Part shown: one piece after another, positions 44,090-54,598 of the stretch | How the letters are laid out: each line of letters starts with the position of its first letter | Position numbering within the stretch: position 1 is the stretch's first letter | Assembly (NCBI RefSeq): GCF_020410765.1 | Contig: NZ_CP084541.1 | Span: forward strand, 5,103,001 to 5,167,000 | Direction of reading: 5' to 3' | DNA length: 64,000 bases | DNA from: Streptomyces marincola | GTDB lineage: Bacteria > Actinomycetota > Actinomycetes > Streptomycetales > Streptomycetaceae | Program-made: the position numbers and the translations under genes | Notes under the pieces: model-generated | The model's database searches: none | The model's input: only the letters and a program-made list of their open reading frames with translations | Told to the model about the DNA's origin: nothing

Positions 44090-45019
44090 ATGGGCGCTCA
44101 GCTTCGGGTGTACAAGCGCCGGATCAAGTCCGTCACCGCAACGAAGAAGATCACGCGGGCGATGGAGATGATCGCCGCCTCGCGCATCGTCAAGGCGCAG
44201 CGCAAGGTGGCGGCCTCCAAGCCGTACGCGGACGAGCTGACCGCCGCGGTCACGGCCGTGGCGCACGGCTCGGACGTCAAGCACCCGCTCACCACCGAGG
44301 CCGAGCGGCCCCAGCGGGCCGCCGTGCTGCTGATCACCTCCGACCGCGGTCTGGCCGGCGGGTACAACAGCAACGCGATCAAGGCCGGTGAGCACCTGAC
44401 CAGCGAGCTGGTCGCGCAGGGCAAGCAGGTGGACACGTACGTCGTCGGCCGCAAGGGCGTGGCGTACTACGCGTTCAGGGAGCGGGCGATCACCCAGTCC
44501 TGGACCGGGTTCACCGACAGCCCGACCTACGTCGACGCCAAGACCGTGGCGGCGCCCCTGATCGAGGCCATCGGGCGGGACACGGCCGAGGGCGGGGTGG
44601 ACGAGATCCACATCGCCTACACCGAGTTCGTCTCGATGATGACGCAGACGCCGCACGAGCGCCGGCTGCTGCCCCTGACGCTGGAGAAGTCGGCGGAGGA
44701 GTCCGCCGAGACCTTCACCAAGGGTGCGGGCGTCCACGCGCTCTACGACTTCGAGCCGTCGGCGGAGCAGGTGCTCGACGCCCTCCTGCCTCGCTACGTC
44801 GAGAGCCGGATCTACAACGCGCTGCTCCAGGCCGCCGCCTCCAAGCACGCCGCCACCCGGCGCGCGATGAAGTCGGCGACGGACAACGCGGAGGACCTGA
44901 TCCGGTCCCTCACGCGGCTTGCCAACGCGGCCCGCCAGGCCGAAATCACCCAGGAAATCACCGAGATCGTCGGTGGCGCGAGCGCCTTGGCCGACGCGAC
45001 CGCGGGAAGTGAACGCTAA
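44090..45019 (+). CDS. atpG: F-type ATP synthase subunit gamma
   Basis: A 309-aa central rotor shaft. Conserved terminal helices are RIKSVTATKKITRAMEMIAASRI at the start and ARQAEITQEITEIVGGASAL at the end, with the ITSDRGLAGGYN motif in the Rossmann-like domain. It lies 2 bp before atpD. Confidence 0.98.
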   Translation: MGAQLRVYKRRIKSVTATKKITRAMEMIAASRIVKAQRKVAASKPYADELTAAVTAVAHGSDVKHPLTTEAERPQRAAVLLITSDRGLAGGYNSNAIKAGEHLTSELVAQGKQVDTYVVGRKGVAYYAFRERAITQSWTGFTDSPTYVDAKTVAAPLIEAIGRDTAEGGVDEIHIAYTEFVSMMTQTPHERRLLPLTLEKSAEESAETFTKGAGVHALYDFEPSAEQVLDALLPRYVESRIYNALLQAAASKHAATRRAMKSATDNAEDLIRSLTRLANAARQAEITQEITEIVGGASALADATAGSER

Positions 45020-45021
45020 CC

Positions 45022-46476
<1,455 letters not shown>

Positions 46477-46498
46477 CGCGCTGTCGCGGTACTCGTTC

Positions 46499-46525
46499 GG
46501 GGCGGGGTTCTCAGGACCCCGCCCC
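46499..46525 (+). terminator. Intercistronic hairpin between atpD and atpC
   Basis: GGGGCGGGGT and ACCCCGCCCC form a perfect 10-bp GC-rich stem with a 7-nt loop, 22 bp after the atpD stop. It may partially terminate transcription or mark an mRNA processing site, lowering epsilon relative to the other subunits. Confidence 0.65.
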
Positions 46526-46588
46526 ATGAGTGACAGGGCATGCCAACTATTCTTCGACAAGCCAGGTACTAAGGGATGAGGAACCATC

Positions 46589-46972
46589 GTGGCTGAGCTG
46601 CACGTCGAGTTGGTCGCCGCGGACCGGCAGGTATGGTCCGGCCGGGCCAGCCGGGTCGTCGCGCGCACCGTCTCGGGCGAGATCGGCATCATGCCTGGAC
46701 ACCAGCCGCTGCTCGCCGTGCTCCAGTCGGGCCCGGTGACCGTCCGCACGACGGGTGAGAGCGGCGAGGGCACGGTGGTCGCCGCTGTGCACGGCGGCTT
46801 CATTTCATACACGGACGGTAAGCTGTCGCTGCTCGCCGAGATCGCCGAGCTGGCGGACGAGATCGACGTCGAGCGTGCGCAGCGCGCGCTCGACCAGGCT
46901 CGTTCCGACGCGGACGCGGCGGCCGAGCGCCGTGCCGACGTGCGGCTGCGGGCCGCGGCGGCGGGACGCTGA
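46589..46972 (+). CDS. atpC: F-type ATP synthase subunit epsilon
   Basis: A 127-aa protein. The N-terminal beta-sandwich (LHVELVAADRQVWSGRASRVVARTVSGEIGIMPGHQPLLAVL) is followed by the helical C-terminal part (AEIAELADEIDVERAQRALDQAR) that can inhibit hydrolysis. GTG 46589 follows GGAAC. It is the last gene of the atp operon. Confidence 0.96.
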   Translation: MAELHVELVAADRQVWSGRASRVVARTVSGEIGIMPGHQPLLAVLQSGPVTVRTTGESGEGTVVAAVHGGFISYTDGKLSLLAEIAELADEIDVERAQRALDQARSDADAAAERRADVRLRAAAAGR

Positions 46973-47044
46973 CGGGCGGTACGACCAGGGGAACCCGGCA
47001 CACGAGGCGCGCAGGCACACCACGAGGCGAGGAGGTCGATCGAC

Positions 47045-47494
47045 ATGGTCTCCGCCCTGCTTGTGGTGCTCGGCTCGCTGATCGCCCTGGTGGTCCTGGG
47101 GCTTGTCGGGTTCGGAGTGCGCCGGCGGCTGATCCAGCGGCCCGGTGGCACGTTCGATTGCAGCGCGCGTTTCGTGCCCCCGCGCGCCGGTCAGTCGCAG
47201 GGCAAGGGCTGGCTGTACGGCGTCGCGCGGTACAACGGGGACCGGGTCGAGTGGTTCCGGGTCTTCTCCTACGCGCCGCGCCCGCGCCGCTGGCTCCAGC
47301 GCGACCGCATCCAGGTGCGTGAACGGCGCCACCCGCACGGCGAGGAGGAGCTGGCGCTGCTGCCGGGCGCGGTGGTGCTGAGCTGCCGGCACGACGGGTG
47401 GGACGTGGAGCTGGCGATGAGCGAGGACGCCCTGACCGGGTTCCTCGCGTGGCTGGAGGCCGCCCCGCCGGGGCAGCGCGTCAACGTGGCCTGA
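47045..47494 (+). CDS. DUF2550 membrane-anchored protein
   Basis: A 149-aa protein with one N-terminal membrane helix (LLVVLGSLIALVVLGLVGFG) and a cytoplasmic DUF2550 domain (GTFDCSARFVP, WLYGVARYNGDRVEWFRVFSYAPRP). It is a standard neighbour of the actinobacterial ATP synthase operon, with no known function. ATG 47045 is preceded by CGAGGAGG. Confidence 0.92.
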   Translation: MVSALLVVLGSLIALVVLGLVGFGVRRRLIQRPGGTFDCSARFVPPRAGQSQGKGWLYGVARYNGDRVEWFRVFSYAPRPRRWLQRDRIQVRERRHPHGEEELALLPGAVVLSCRHDGWDVELAMSEDALTGFLAWLEAAPPGQRVNVA

Positions 47495-47565
47495 GCGCGC
47501 GGGTGGCCGGACAGGCGGGGGCGGTCCGCCTGCCCGGCCGGTCGTGGCGGGCGTCGGGAAGGGCG

Positions 47566-49404
<1,839 letters not shown>

Positions 49405-49496
49405 GGGCGCTCCTCAAGTCGGTCGGACAGATCGGGGAGTCTGCGCCGCCCGCGAGCACGCGCTGTTGTCATGTCGCGCTCACCGCAGATGCGGTG

Positions 49497-49538
49497 AGAG
49501 TAGAGTGGTCTGGACCACGGGTCAATAGGTCTGTACCA
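49497..49538 (-). promoter_or_regulatory. Chitinase promoter with paired 12-bp repeats and DasR-like box
   Basis: On the minus strand TTGACC (49520-49525) and TACTCT (49497-49502) are exactly 17 bp apart. Two 12-bp direct repeats, TGGTACAGACCT (49527-49538) and TGGTCCAGACCA (49506-49517), flank or overlap the -35, as in known Streptomyces chitinase promoters. The inner one, extended to 49504-49519, matches the DasR consensus AGTGGTCTAGACCACT at 14 of 16 positions. Chitin induction and GlcNAc-linked control are expected. A small dyad, CACCGC-agat-GCGGTG (49481-49496), lies at the start of the transcript. Confidence 0.8.
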
Positions 49539-49578
49539 AAGGTCGGCGCCCGCGCGTGGGCCGTGCGGACCGGGGGCG

Positions 49579-49860
49579 TCAGTCCCGGGGCAGCAGTGAA
49601 CCGAGCGGCCCCAGGTCCAGGTTGAGGTCCTCTGGGGCGAGGCCGAAGTGCTCGCGCAGCTGCGCCATGCGCTCCTCAAGCAGCATCAGCGTCGTGCCGA
49701 CCCGCTCCACCTGCGCGTCCGTCAGCTCTCCCGCGTCCACGCGCCGCAGGGCCTGCCGTTCCGTCAGCTGCCGCAGCAGCTCCACGACGGTCAGCACGAG
49801 GGCCGCGAGGTCGCGGCCCACCGTGTCGGCGTCGAGGTCGAGGCGCGCCGGGGCGTTCAC
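49579..49860 (-). CDS. gvpK: Gas vesicle protein K
   Basis: A 93-aa protein of the GvpK family (LALTV-type helix: LAALVLTVVELLRQLTERQALRRVDAG, then LMLLEERMAQLREHFGL). GvpK is essential for vesicle assembly in several organisms. GTG 49860 overlaps the gvpS stop by 4 bp. It is the last gene of the leftward gvpOAFGYZJLSK cluster. Confidence 0.92.
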   Translation of the reverse strand: MNAPARLDLDADTVGRDLAALVLTVVELLRQLTERQALRRVDAGELTDAQVERVGTTLMLLEERMAQLREHFGLAPEDLNLDLGPLGSLLPRD

Positions 49861-50087
49861 AGCGGCCCGCTGTCGGCCCAGGGCGCCGGCACCCGGTCGC
49901 TGACCGACGCGAGCAGCGCGTGCAGCGAGAGCCGGACCAGGGGCACCTCGGCGATGGCGATGACCAGGTCGCCGCTGATCACCACGCCCGTGGCGAGCAC
50001 GCGGTCCAGCAGGTCGACCAGCGGCACGCCCAGCGGTCCCGTGAGGTCGTCCGCGCCCTGCCACGGCACGGGGTCGTGGGCCGTCAT
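49857..50087 (-). CDS. gvpS: Gas vesicle protein S (GvpA family)
   Basis: A 76-aa protein with the GvpA-type core: LVDLLDRVLATGVVISGDLVIAIAEVPLVRLSLHALL corresponds to the two amphipathic strands and helix of the shell protein (residues 24-60). It is one of three GvpA-fold genes here. It overlaps gvpL and gvpK by 4 bp each. Confidence 0.9.
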   Translation of the reverse strand: MTAHDPVPWQGADDLTGPLGVPLVDLLDRVLATGVVISGDLVIAIAEVPLVRLSLHALLASVSDRVPAPWADSGPL

Positions 50088-50917
50088 GGGCGCCCGCCCC
50101 CGCCGCCGGCCCGTTCCGCCGGGCGCTGCTCGTCCTCCTCGGCGAACGAGTACGGCGCCCACGGCCCCGTCAGCTCGATCCGCAGCGGCGCGCCCCGTTC
50201 CGTTCCGCCGCGCAACGCGGCGACGGTGGCGGCCAGTTCGGCGCTCCGCGACCGGTCGACGAGGTAGGCCGCGTTCAGCACCTGCGGGTGCTGGGCGCCG
50301 GTCAGGTCGGGGCCGTGCGTGCGGAGCCTGCGGGCGTCGGCGGCGCAGGCGCGCAGCGCCGCGTCGATCCGCTCCACCTCCGCGTGCACCGTGTCCCTGC
50401 GGGTCTCGCGCGCCCGCTGGCGTTCCCGCAGCAGGTCCAGGTAGGCGCGGCCGGAGCGCCCGGTACCGGCCGGGGGCGGGCCGCCCGCGGCCTCGGCCCC
50501 GCCGCCCGCCGGGGCGGTCGCGAACACCTTCACGCCCCACTCGTCGCGGCCCGCGACCCGCTTCAGGGCGGCGAGGAAACGGGGGGCGGCCTCCGTGATC
50601 GCCTGCCGCGCCCGGTCCTCGTCCGCGTACAGCGTCGTCAGCGGGACGGGAACGGCCGGGCCCGCGGCGGCCACCGCCGCGACCACCTCGTGGTGGGCGC
50701 GCGCGAACCGTTCGAGCGAGGCCCGGTCCGACAGGTGCCCGCGCAGCGCCTCGGGCGTGAACTCGGCGGCGGGCACGGCCTGCACCACGGCGGCCAGCGC
50801 GCCGGCGCGCAGGCGGCGCACGGCGCCGCCGCCCGCGTGGCCGCGCAGGCCCGCGAGCGGCGCGGCGCCCGCCGCGTGGCAGACGGCGAACACCCGTACG
50901 GAGTGCGCCCCGGTCAC
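50084..50917 (-). CDS. gvpL: Gas vesicle protein GvpL/GvpF family (GvpL)
   Basis: A 277-aa protein. The N-terminal GvpF/L domain (VRVFAVCHAAG, ALAAVVQAVP, ERFARAHHEVV, VPVPLTTLY, ALKRVAGRDEWGVKVF) and the C-terminal ferredoxin-like domain (LNAAYLVDRSR, LRIELTGPWAPYSFAE) are both recognisable. It acts in vesicle nucleation and assembly. GTG 50917 overlaps the gvpJ stop. Confidence 0.92.
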   Translation of the reverse strand: MTGAHSVRVFAVCHAAGAAPLAGLRGHAGGGAVRRLRAGALAAVVQAVPAAEFTPEALRGHLSDRASLERFARAHHEVVAAVAAAGPAVPVPLTTLYADEDRARQAITEAAPRFLAALKRVAGRDEWGVKVFATAPAGGGAEAAGGPPPAGTGRSGRAYLDLLRERQRARETRRDTVHAEVERIDAALRACAADARRLRTHGPDLTGAQHPQVLNAAYLVDRSRSAELAATVAALRGGTERGAPLRIELTGPWAPYSFAEEDEQRPAERAGGGGGRP

Positions 50918-51252
50918 CGCTCCTCCTCGCGTTGCCGCTCCAGCGCCTCGACCCGGTCCCGCAGCCTGCTGTTCTCCTCGGCCAGGGCGTCGCGCGCGGC
51001 GCGCGAGGACAGCGCGGGTTCGGTCTCCCACCAGTCGATGCCCGCCTTCTTGGCGGTGTCGACCGACGAGATGAACAGGCGCAGGCGGATCGTCAGCAGC
51101 TCGATGTCCAGCAGGTTGATCTTGATGTCGCCGGCGATGACGATGCCCTTGTCGAGCACGCGCTCCAGGATGTCGGCGAGGTTGGCGGCCCGGGGCGGGC
51201 AGGCGTCCGCGGGCTCATGGGCCACCAGGGGTTCGATCACGCCGCCCGTCAC
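50914..51252 (-). CDS. gvpJ: Gas vesicle protein J (GvpA family)
   Basis: A 112-aa minor shell-type protein. The GvpA core LADILERVLDKGIVIAGDIKINLLDIELLTIRLRLFISSV is clear (residues about 25-65), followed by a charged coiled-coil tail (AEENSRLRDRVEALERQREEE). GTG 51252 overlaps the gvpZ stop. Confidence 0.92.
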   Translation of the reverse strand: MTGGVIEPLVAHEPADACPPRAANLADILERVLDKGIVIAGDIKINLLDIELLTIRLRLFISSVDTAKKAGIDWWETEPALSSRAARDALAEENSRLRDRVEALERQREEER

Positions 51253-52205
51253 CGTTCGTCACGCTCCTCGTCGTCGTCCTCGTCGTCCTCGTCGTCGAAC
51301 CGGTCGTCGTCCTCGAACCGGCCGTCGTCCTCGTCCTCGTCCTCCTCGTCGTCCCCGTAGTCCCCGTCGTCCTCCTCGTCGGGGCCGCGCACCACCTCGC
51401 CGTCGCGGATCTCGCCGCGCCAGCCGGGCGGCACCTGGTCCGCGACGAGCGTCACGTAGCGCTGGAACTGCTTCAGGTCGAGCCGCAGCCTGCGGCCCTG
51501 CGCGCGCCACAGGTTCGCGGTCTTCTCGAAGAACCCGGCCGGGTAGTACTCGACGACCACCACCACGCGGGTGAGGTCGCGGGCCAGCTCGTGGAACGTG
51601 ACCACGCCCCGGGTGCTGCCCTTGCCGCCCTCGGAACGCCACTCGATGCGCCGGTCCGGAACCTGCTCCTGGACGGTCGCCTTCCACGAGCGGTTCGACG
51701 GGCCGACCTTCAGCTTCCAGTCGCTCTCGGTGTCGTCGGAGCGGTCGACGCTCTGCACGCCCTTCATGAAGTCGCTGAAGTGCTCGTAGCTGGTCCAGTG
51801 GTTGTAGCAGGCGCGGAGCGGGACGCCGACGTCGATGGTCTCGACGATGGTGGTGACCTTGGCGTCCGGGCTGCCGCCCCCGCCCCCGCCGCTGTCCCCT
51901 CCGCCGCCGTCCCCGTCGCCCTTGTCGCTCTTGCCGACCGCCTTGCGTGCCGTGCCCATGGCGCTGTCCTTCGCCTTCTTGACGCCCGCGCCGGCCAGGG
52001 CCGCGCCCGCCTTCGGCCCCGACGAGGCCGTGCGGGCCGAGTCCCCGACGCGGCCCGCCATGTCGGTGATCCTGTCGCTCGCCGCGTCCACCAGGTGCCT
52101 GGCCTGGGCCTCGACGAGGCCGACGAGCGCGGTCCCGAGCCGTTCGAGGCCCTGGGCGAGACCGTCGGACCCCTGCGCTGTGTTCTTGCCGTCCATGGCC
52201 GTCAC
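51249..52205 (-). CDS. gvpZ: GvpZ: SRPBCC-fold protein with long acidic tail
   Basis: A 318-aa protein. Residues 1-110 are an alpha-helical Ala/Lys-rich region with a poly-Gly linker, 112-265 form a START/SRPBCC (polyketide cyclase-like) domain (TTIVETIDVGVPLRACYNHWTSYEHFSDFM ... WRSEGGKGSTRGVVTFHEL), and the last 45 residues are almost entirely Asp, Glu and Arg. It is a standard member of the Streptomyces gvp cluster with unknown role; lipid or hydrophobic ligand handling is inferred from the fold. Confidence 0.88.
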   Translation of the reverse strand: MTAMDGKNTAQGSDGLAQGLERLGTALVGLVEAQARHLVDAASDRITDMAGRVGDSARTASSGPKAGAALAGAGVKKAKDSAMGTARKAVGKSDKGDGDGGGGDSGGGGGGSPDAKVTTIVETIDVGVPLRACYNHWTSYEHFSDFMKGVQSVDRSDDTESDWKLKVGPSNRSWKATVQEQVPDRRIEWRSEGGKGSTRGVVTFHELARDLTRVVVVVEYYPAGFFEKTANLWRAQGRRLRLDLKQFQRYVTLVADQVPPGWRGEIRDGEVVRGPDEEDDGDYGDDEEDEDEDDGRFEDDDRFDDEDDEDDDEERDER

Positions 52206-52645
52206 CTCCGTCCGCCGCCGTTCCTGGACTTCGCGTGCTTCGCCGGCCGCTCGGCCCGTTCTCCCGCGCGGTCCCGGGGCCCGGCCCGCTCATCGGGTGG
52301 TGCCTGCGCGGTGTCCTCCCGCGCGCCGTCCTCCCGCGCGGGCGGCCCGGTCAGCGCGTGCGTGCGTTCCTCGACGGCGCTGGTCAACGACTCGATCCGC
52401 TGGGCCACGGCCCCCGAGGCGGCCGTCCGGCCCGCGTCGCCGAGCCGGCCGCCCAGTTCGGAGAACTGCGGGTGCTCGCGCAGCCTCCGCACGCCCTCGC
52501 CCGCGAGCTTGCGCGGGCCGAGCGGGAAGCGCCGGCCGATGGCGTAGGTGGCCACGGCGAACGCGACCTTGGCCCGTTTCCTCCGGCCCATCAGGTAGCC
52601 GCCGGCGATGCCGGCCGCGAACGCCGCCTTGCTTGCTTGGTTCAT
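52202..52645 (-). CDS. gvpY: GvpY: small cluster-specific protein
   Basis: A 147-aa protein. It has a glycine-containing hydrophobic start (KAAFAAGIAGGYLMGRRKRAKVAFAVATYAIG), an amphipathic helical middle and an Arg/Ala/Pro-rich tail. It is assigned by position between gvpG and gvpZ. It overlaps both neighbours by 4 bp. Confidence 0.85.
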   Translation of the reverse strand: MNQASKAAFAAGIAGGYLMGRRKRAKVAFAVATYAIGRRFPLGPRKLAGEGVRRLREHPQFSELGGRLGDAGRTAASGAVAQRIESLTSAVEERTHALTGPPAREDGAREDTAQAPPDERAGPRDRAGERAERPAKHAKSRNGGGRR

Positions 52646-52887
52646 CGGGCACTTCCGTTCGGTCCTGCCGGCCTGAGCATGCGCAGGAGGCGTTCCTCCT
52701 CGGCCTCGAACGCGTCGAGGCCGATCTCTCCCTCGTCGAGCGCGCGGTGCAGCGCCGCGAGCCGCGCGTGCACCGGCGCGGGGTCGTTCGCCTCCCGCTC
52801 GGCGGCGTCGGCCACGCGCTCCGCGACCCAGGCCGCGCCGCGGGCCGGGGCGAGCGGAAGCAGCAGCAGGCCGGTCAGCAGGCCCAT
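52642..52887 (-). CDS. gvpG: Gas vesicle protein G
   Basis: An 81-aa GvpG family protein starting MGLLTGLLLLPLAPARG with the typical WVAERVADAAEREANDP region and a C-terminal helix (EAEEERLLRML). GvpG is an accessory assembly factor. The stop overlaps gvpY. Confidence 0.92.
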   Translation of the reverse strand: MGLLTGLLLLPLAPARGAAWVAERVADAAEREANDPAPVHARLAALHRALDEGEIGLDAFEAEEERLLRMLRPAGPNGSAR

Positions 52888-52888
52888 G

Positions 52889-53653
52889 TCACGCTCCCCG
52901 GACGGCGGGCAGGGCCTCGGCGGTGGCCGGGCCCGCGACCGCGGGGACGAAGCTGAAGCACGGCAACGGCCCCGTCAGCCGGATGTCGGCACGCGCGCCT
53001 GGCCCGGTGGCGGCCGAGGCGGCGGCGTTGAAGTCGTCGAGCGCGGCGCGCGGCACGAGGAACGACACGTTCCTGACGCATCCGGCGACCTCGGGCCCGT
53101 TCGCCGTCGCCTCGGCGAACGGCGCCACCCGCCGCAGCACGAGCCCGGCGGCGCGCGCGGCGGCGGCGTTGAGCGCCCCGGCCACCGCCTCGCCCAGGCG
53201 CAGGCTCGCCTCGTAGCCCGGCCTGCGCCTGGCGGCCTCGCGCAGCCTGCGCAGCGTGGGATCGGTGCGGACCAGCTCGGGCAGCGCGTCCTCGGCGGGG
53301 AACACCTTGAGGTTCATCTCCTGGCGGCCGGCCACCCGGGCGAGGGCTTCGAGGTAACGCGCCTCCTCGCGGGCGAGCTGGTCGACGATCGCCGCCTCGC
53401 CCGGGGCCACGACACCGAACCGCATCGGCAGCACGGGCCCCTCGTCGGCCAGTGAGAGCAGCAGGTGCTGGTGGGCCAGCAGGTCCCGGCGGCGCGCGAG
53501 CAGTTCACCGGGGGCCGGGCCGACGACGGCCGCGAGCGCGCCGGCCCGCAGCGTGCGCGGCGCGGTGGGCGGCACGCCGATCCCGCGGTGCTCGGGGCGC
53601 AACCTGTGGTCCGCCCGGACCACTCCGTAGACGTAGACGGGCCGTGCTGCCAT
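52889..53653 (-). CDS. gvpF: Gas vesicle protein GvpF
   Basis: A 254-aa GvpL/F family protein. The N-terminal domain begins VYVYGVVRAD and contains LLSLADEGPVLPMRFGVVAPGEAA and ALARVAGRQEMNLKVF. The C-terminal domain ends DIRLTGPLPCFSFV. It is the interacting hub of vesicle assembly in characterised systems. It ends 1 bp before gvpG and is separated from gvpA by 71 bp containing a hairpin. Confidence 0.93.
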   Translation of the reverse strand: MAARPVYVYGVVRADHRLRPEHRGIGVPPTAPRTLRAGALAAVVGPAPGELLARRRDLLAHQHLLLSLADEGPVLPMRFGVVAPGEAAIVDQLAREEARYLEALARVAGRQEMNLKVFPAEDALPELVRTDPTLRRLREAARRRPGYEASLRLGEAVAGALNAAAARAAGLVLRRVAPFAEATANGPEVAGCVRNVSFLVPRAALDDFNAAASAATGPGARADIRLTGPLPCFSFVPAVAGPATAEALPAVRGA

Positions 53654-53688
53654 GGTGTTCGGTCCTCTTCCTGAGTCCTTGGTCGATG

Positions 53689-53707
53689 CCGGCGGCCGGC
53701 CCGCCGG
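53689..53707 (-). terminator. Hairpin between gvpA and gvpF
   Basis: CCGGCGG and CCGCCGG arms with a 5-nt loop lie in the 71-bp gap downstream of gvpA. It could cause partial termination, or protect the gvpA message, so that the main shell protein is made in excess over the accessory proteins. Confidence 0.5.
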
Positions 53708-53724
53708 TGCCCCCCGGCCTGCCG

Positions 53725-54192
53725 TCAGTCCTCGTCGCCGTGTCCGCCGCGCCCGCGGCCATGGCCGCCGTGCCGCTTACGGCCGCCCCGCCCGCCGCCG
53801 TCGCCCGGCGCGTGCTCGCCCCGCCGTTCCGGTTCTTCGCCGCCGGTCAGGGCGTTCTTGGCCTTGCGGCCCACGTGCTGGGTCGCCTTCTTCAGACCGG
53901 CCCCGACGGTCGTCCCGCCGAGGCCGCCGCCGAGCAGGTCGGGCAGGCTCCGGCTGCTCGGGTCCTCCTGGGAGCACAGGCTGTCGCACACCTCGGCGAA
54001 CCGCAGGTAGGTGTCGATGCTGGCGATGACCACGCGGACGTCGATCTTCAGGATCTCGATCCCGACCAGGGAGACCCGGACGAAGATGTCGATCACCATG
54101 CCGCGGTCGAGGATGATGTCGACGACGTCGTACAGCGTCCCGGCGCGCGGCACGCAGGAGAGGTCGTCGCGGTAGGTGGTGGTGACGGTCAT
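53725..54192 (-). CDS. gvpA: Gas vesicle structural protein GvpA with extended C-terminus
   Basis: A 155-aa protein. Residues about 18-75 are the near-invariant GvpA core (LYDVVDIILDRGMVIDIFVRVSLVGIEILKIDVRVVIASIDTYLRFAE). Classical GvpA ends near 70-75 residues, whereas this one continues with a Gly/Lys linker and a Gly-His-Arg-rich tail ending GRGRGGHGDED. Similar tails occur in other Streptomyces GvpA proteins. It is the second gene of the cluster, 36 bp after gvpO. Confidence 0.95.
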   Translation of the reverse strand: MTVTTTYRDDLSCVPRAGTLYDVVDIILDRGMVIDIFVRVSLVGIEILKIDVRVVIASIDTYLRFAEVCDSLCSQEDPSSRSLPDLLGGGLGGTTVGAGLKKATQHVGRKAKNALTGGEEPERRGEHAPGDGGGRGGRKRHGGHGRGRGGHGDED

Positions 54193-54228
54193 GGGGCGCT
54201 TCTCCTTCGTCCGGCGGGCGCCGCGGCG

Positions 54229-54510
54229 TCAGTCGACGGTGGCGCAGCGCCGGTAGCGGCGCACTCTGCGGTATTCGAGCAGGCGGCCCTCGTCGTCGAG
54301 CCGCACCTCGTAGGTGGCCATCAGGCTCGTGGTGTCCGGGATGCGGGCGACCTCGACGACGTCGACGTTGACGTGCCACCCGTGTTCCGCGCGGGTCACC
54401 GCGGAGACGCCGTCCACGGGATGGCCGGTGAGCCGGGCCAGTCGGCGGCTGGCCCGGCGGGCGGCCCCGATGGGGCCGCGGACCTGGGACTTCTCGGCTT
54501 GGTCTGGCAT
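54229..54510 (-). CDS. gvpO: Gas vesicle protein GvpO
   Basis: A 93-aa protein of the GvpO family. Motifs are LTGHPVDGVSAVTRAEHGWHVNVDVVEVARIPDTTSLMATYEVRLDDEG and the terminal YRRVRRYRR. ATG 54510 (MPDQAEKS) is chosen over GTG 54543. It is the first gene of the cluster; the promoter should lie in 54511-54598, which is shared with the 3' end of the response regulator gene on the same strand. Confidence 0.92.
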   Translation of the reverse strand: MPDQAEKSQVRGPIGAARRASRRLARLTGHPVDGVSAVTRAEHGWHVNVDVVEVARIPDTTSLMATYEVRLDDEGRLLEYRRVRRYRRCATVD

Positions 54511-54598
54511 GGCCTCAGTCTCGGCGGGCCGCGCGGGGCGCACCCGTTGAAGACGCCCATTCGGGAAGGCGCGGCGGGCGGAGTGGCCCGCGGGGGTG

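Noticed and set aside
51270..51370. GAC/GAG-rich DNA as a nucleotide repeat or CRISPR-like array
   Set aside because: It simply encodes the Asp/Glu tail of GvpZ; there are no spacers or fixed-length repeats.
54511..54598. SigB-type promoter for the gvp cluster
   Set aside because: A GGGTGC hexamer is present on the minus strand (54540-54545), but no matching -35 element at the right distance could be identified.
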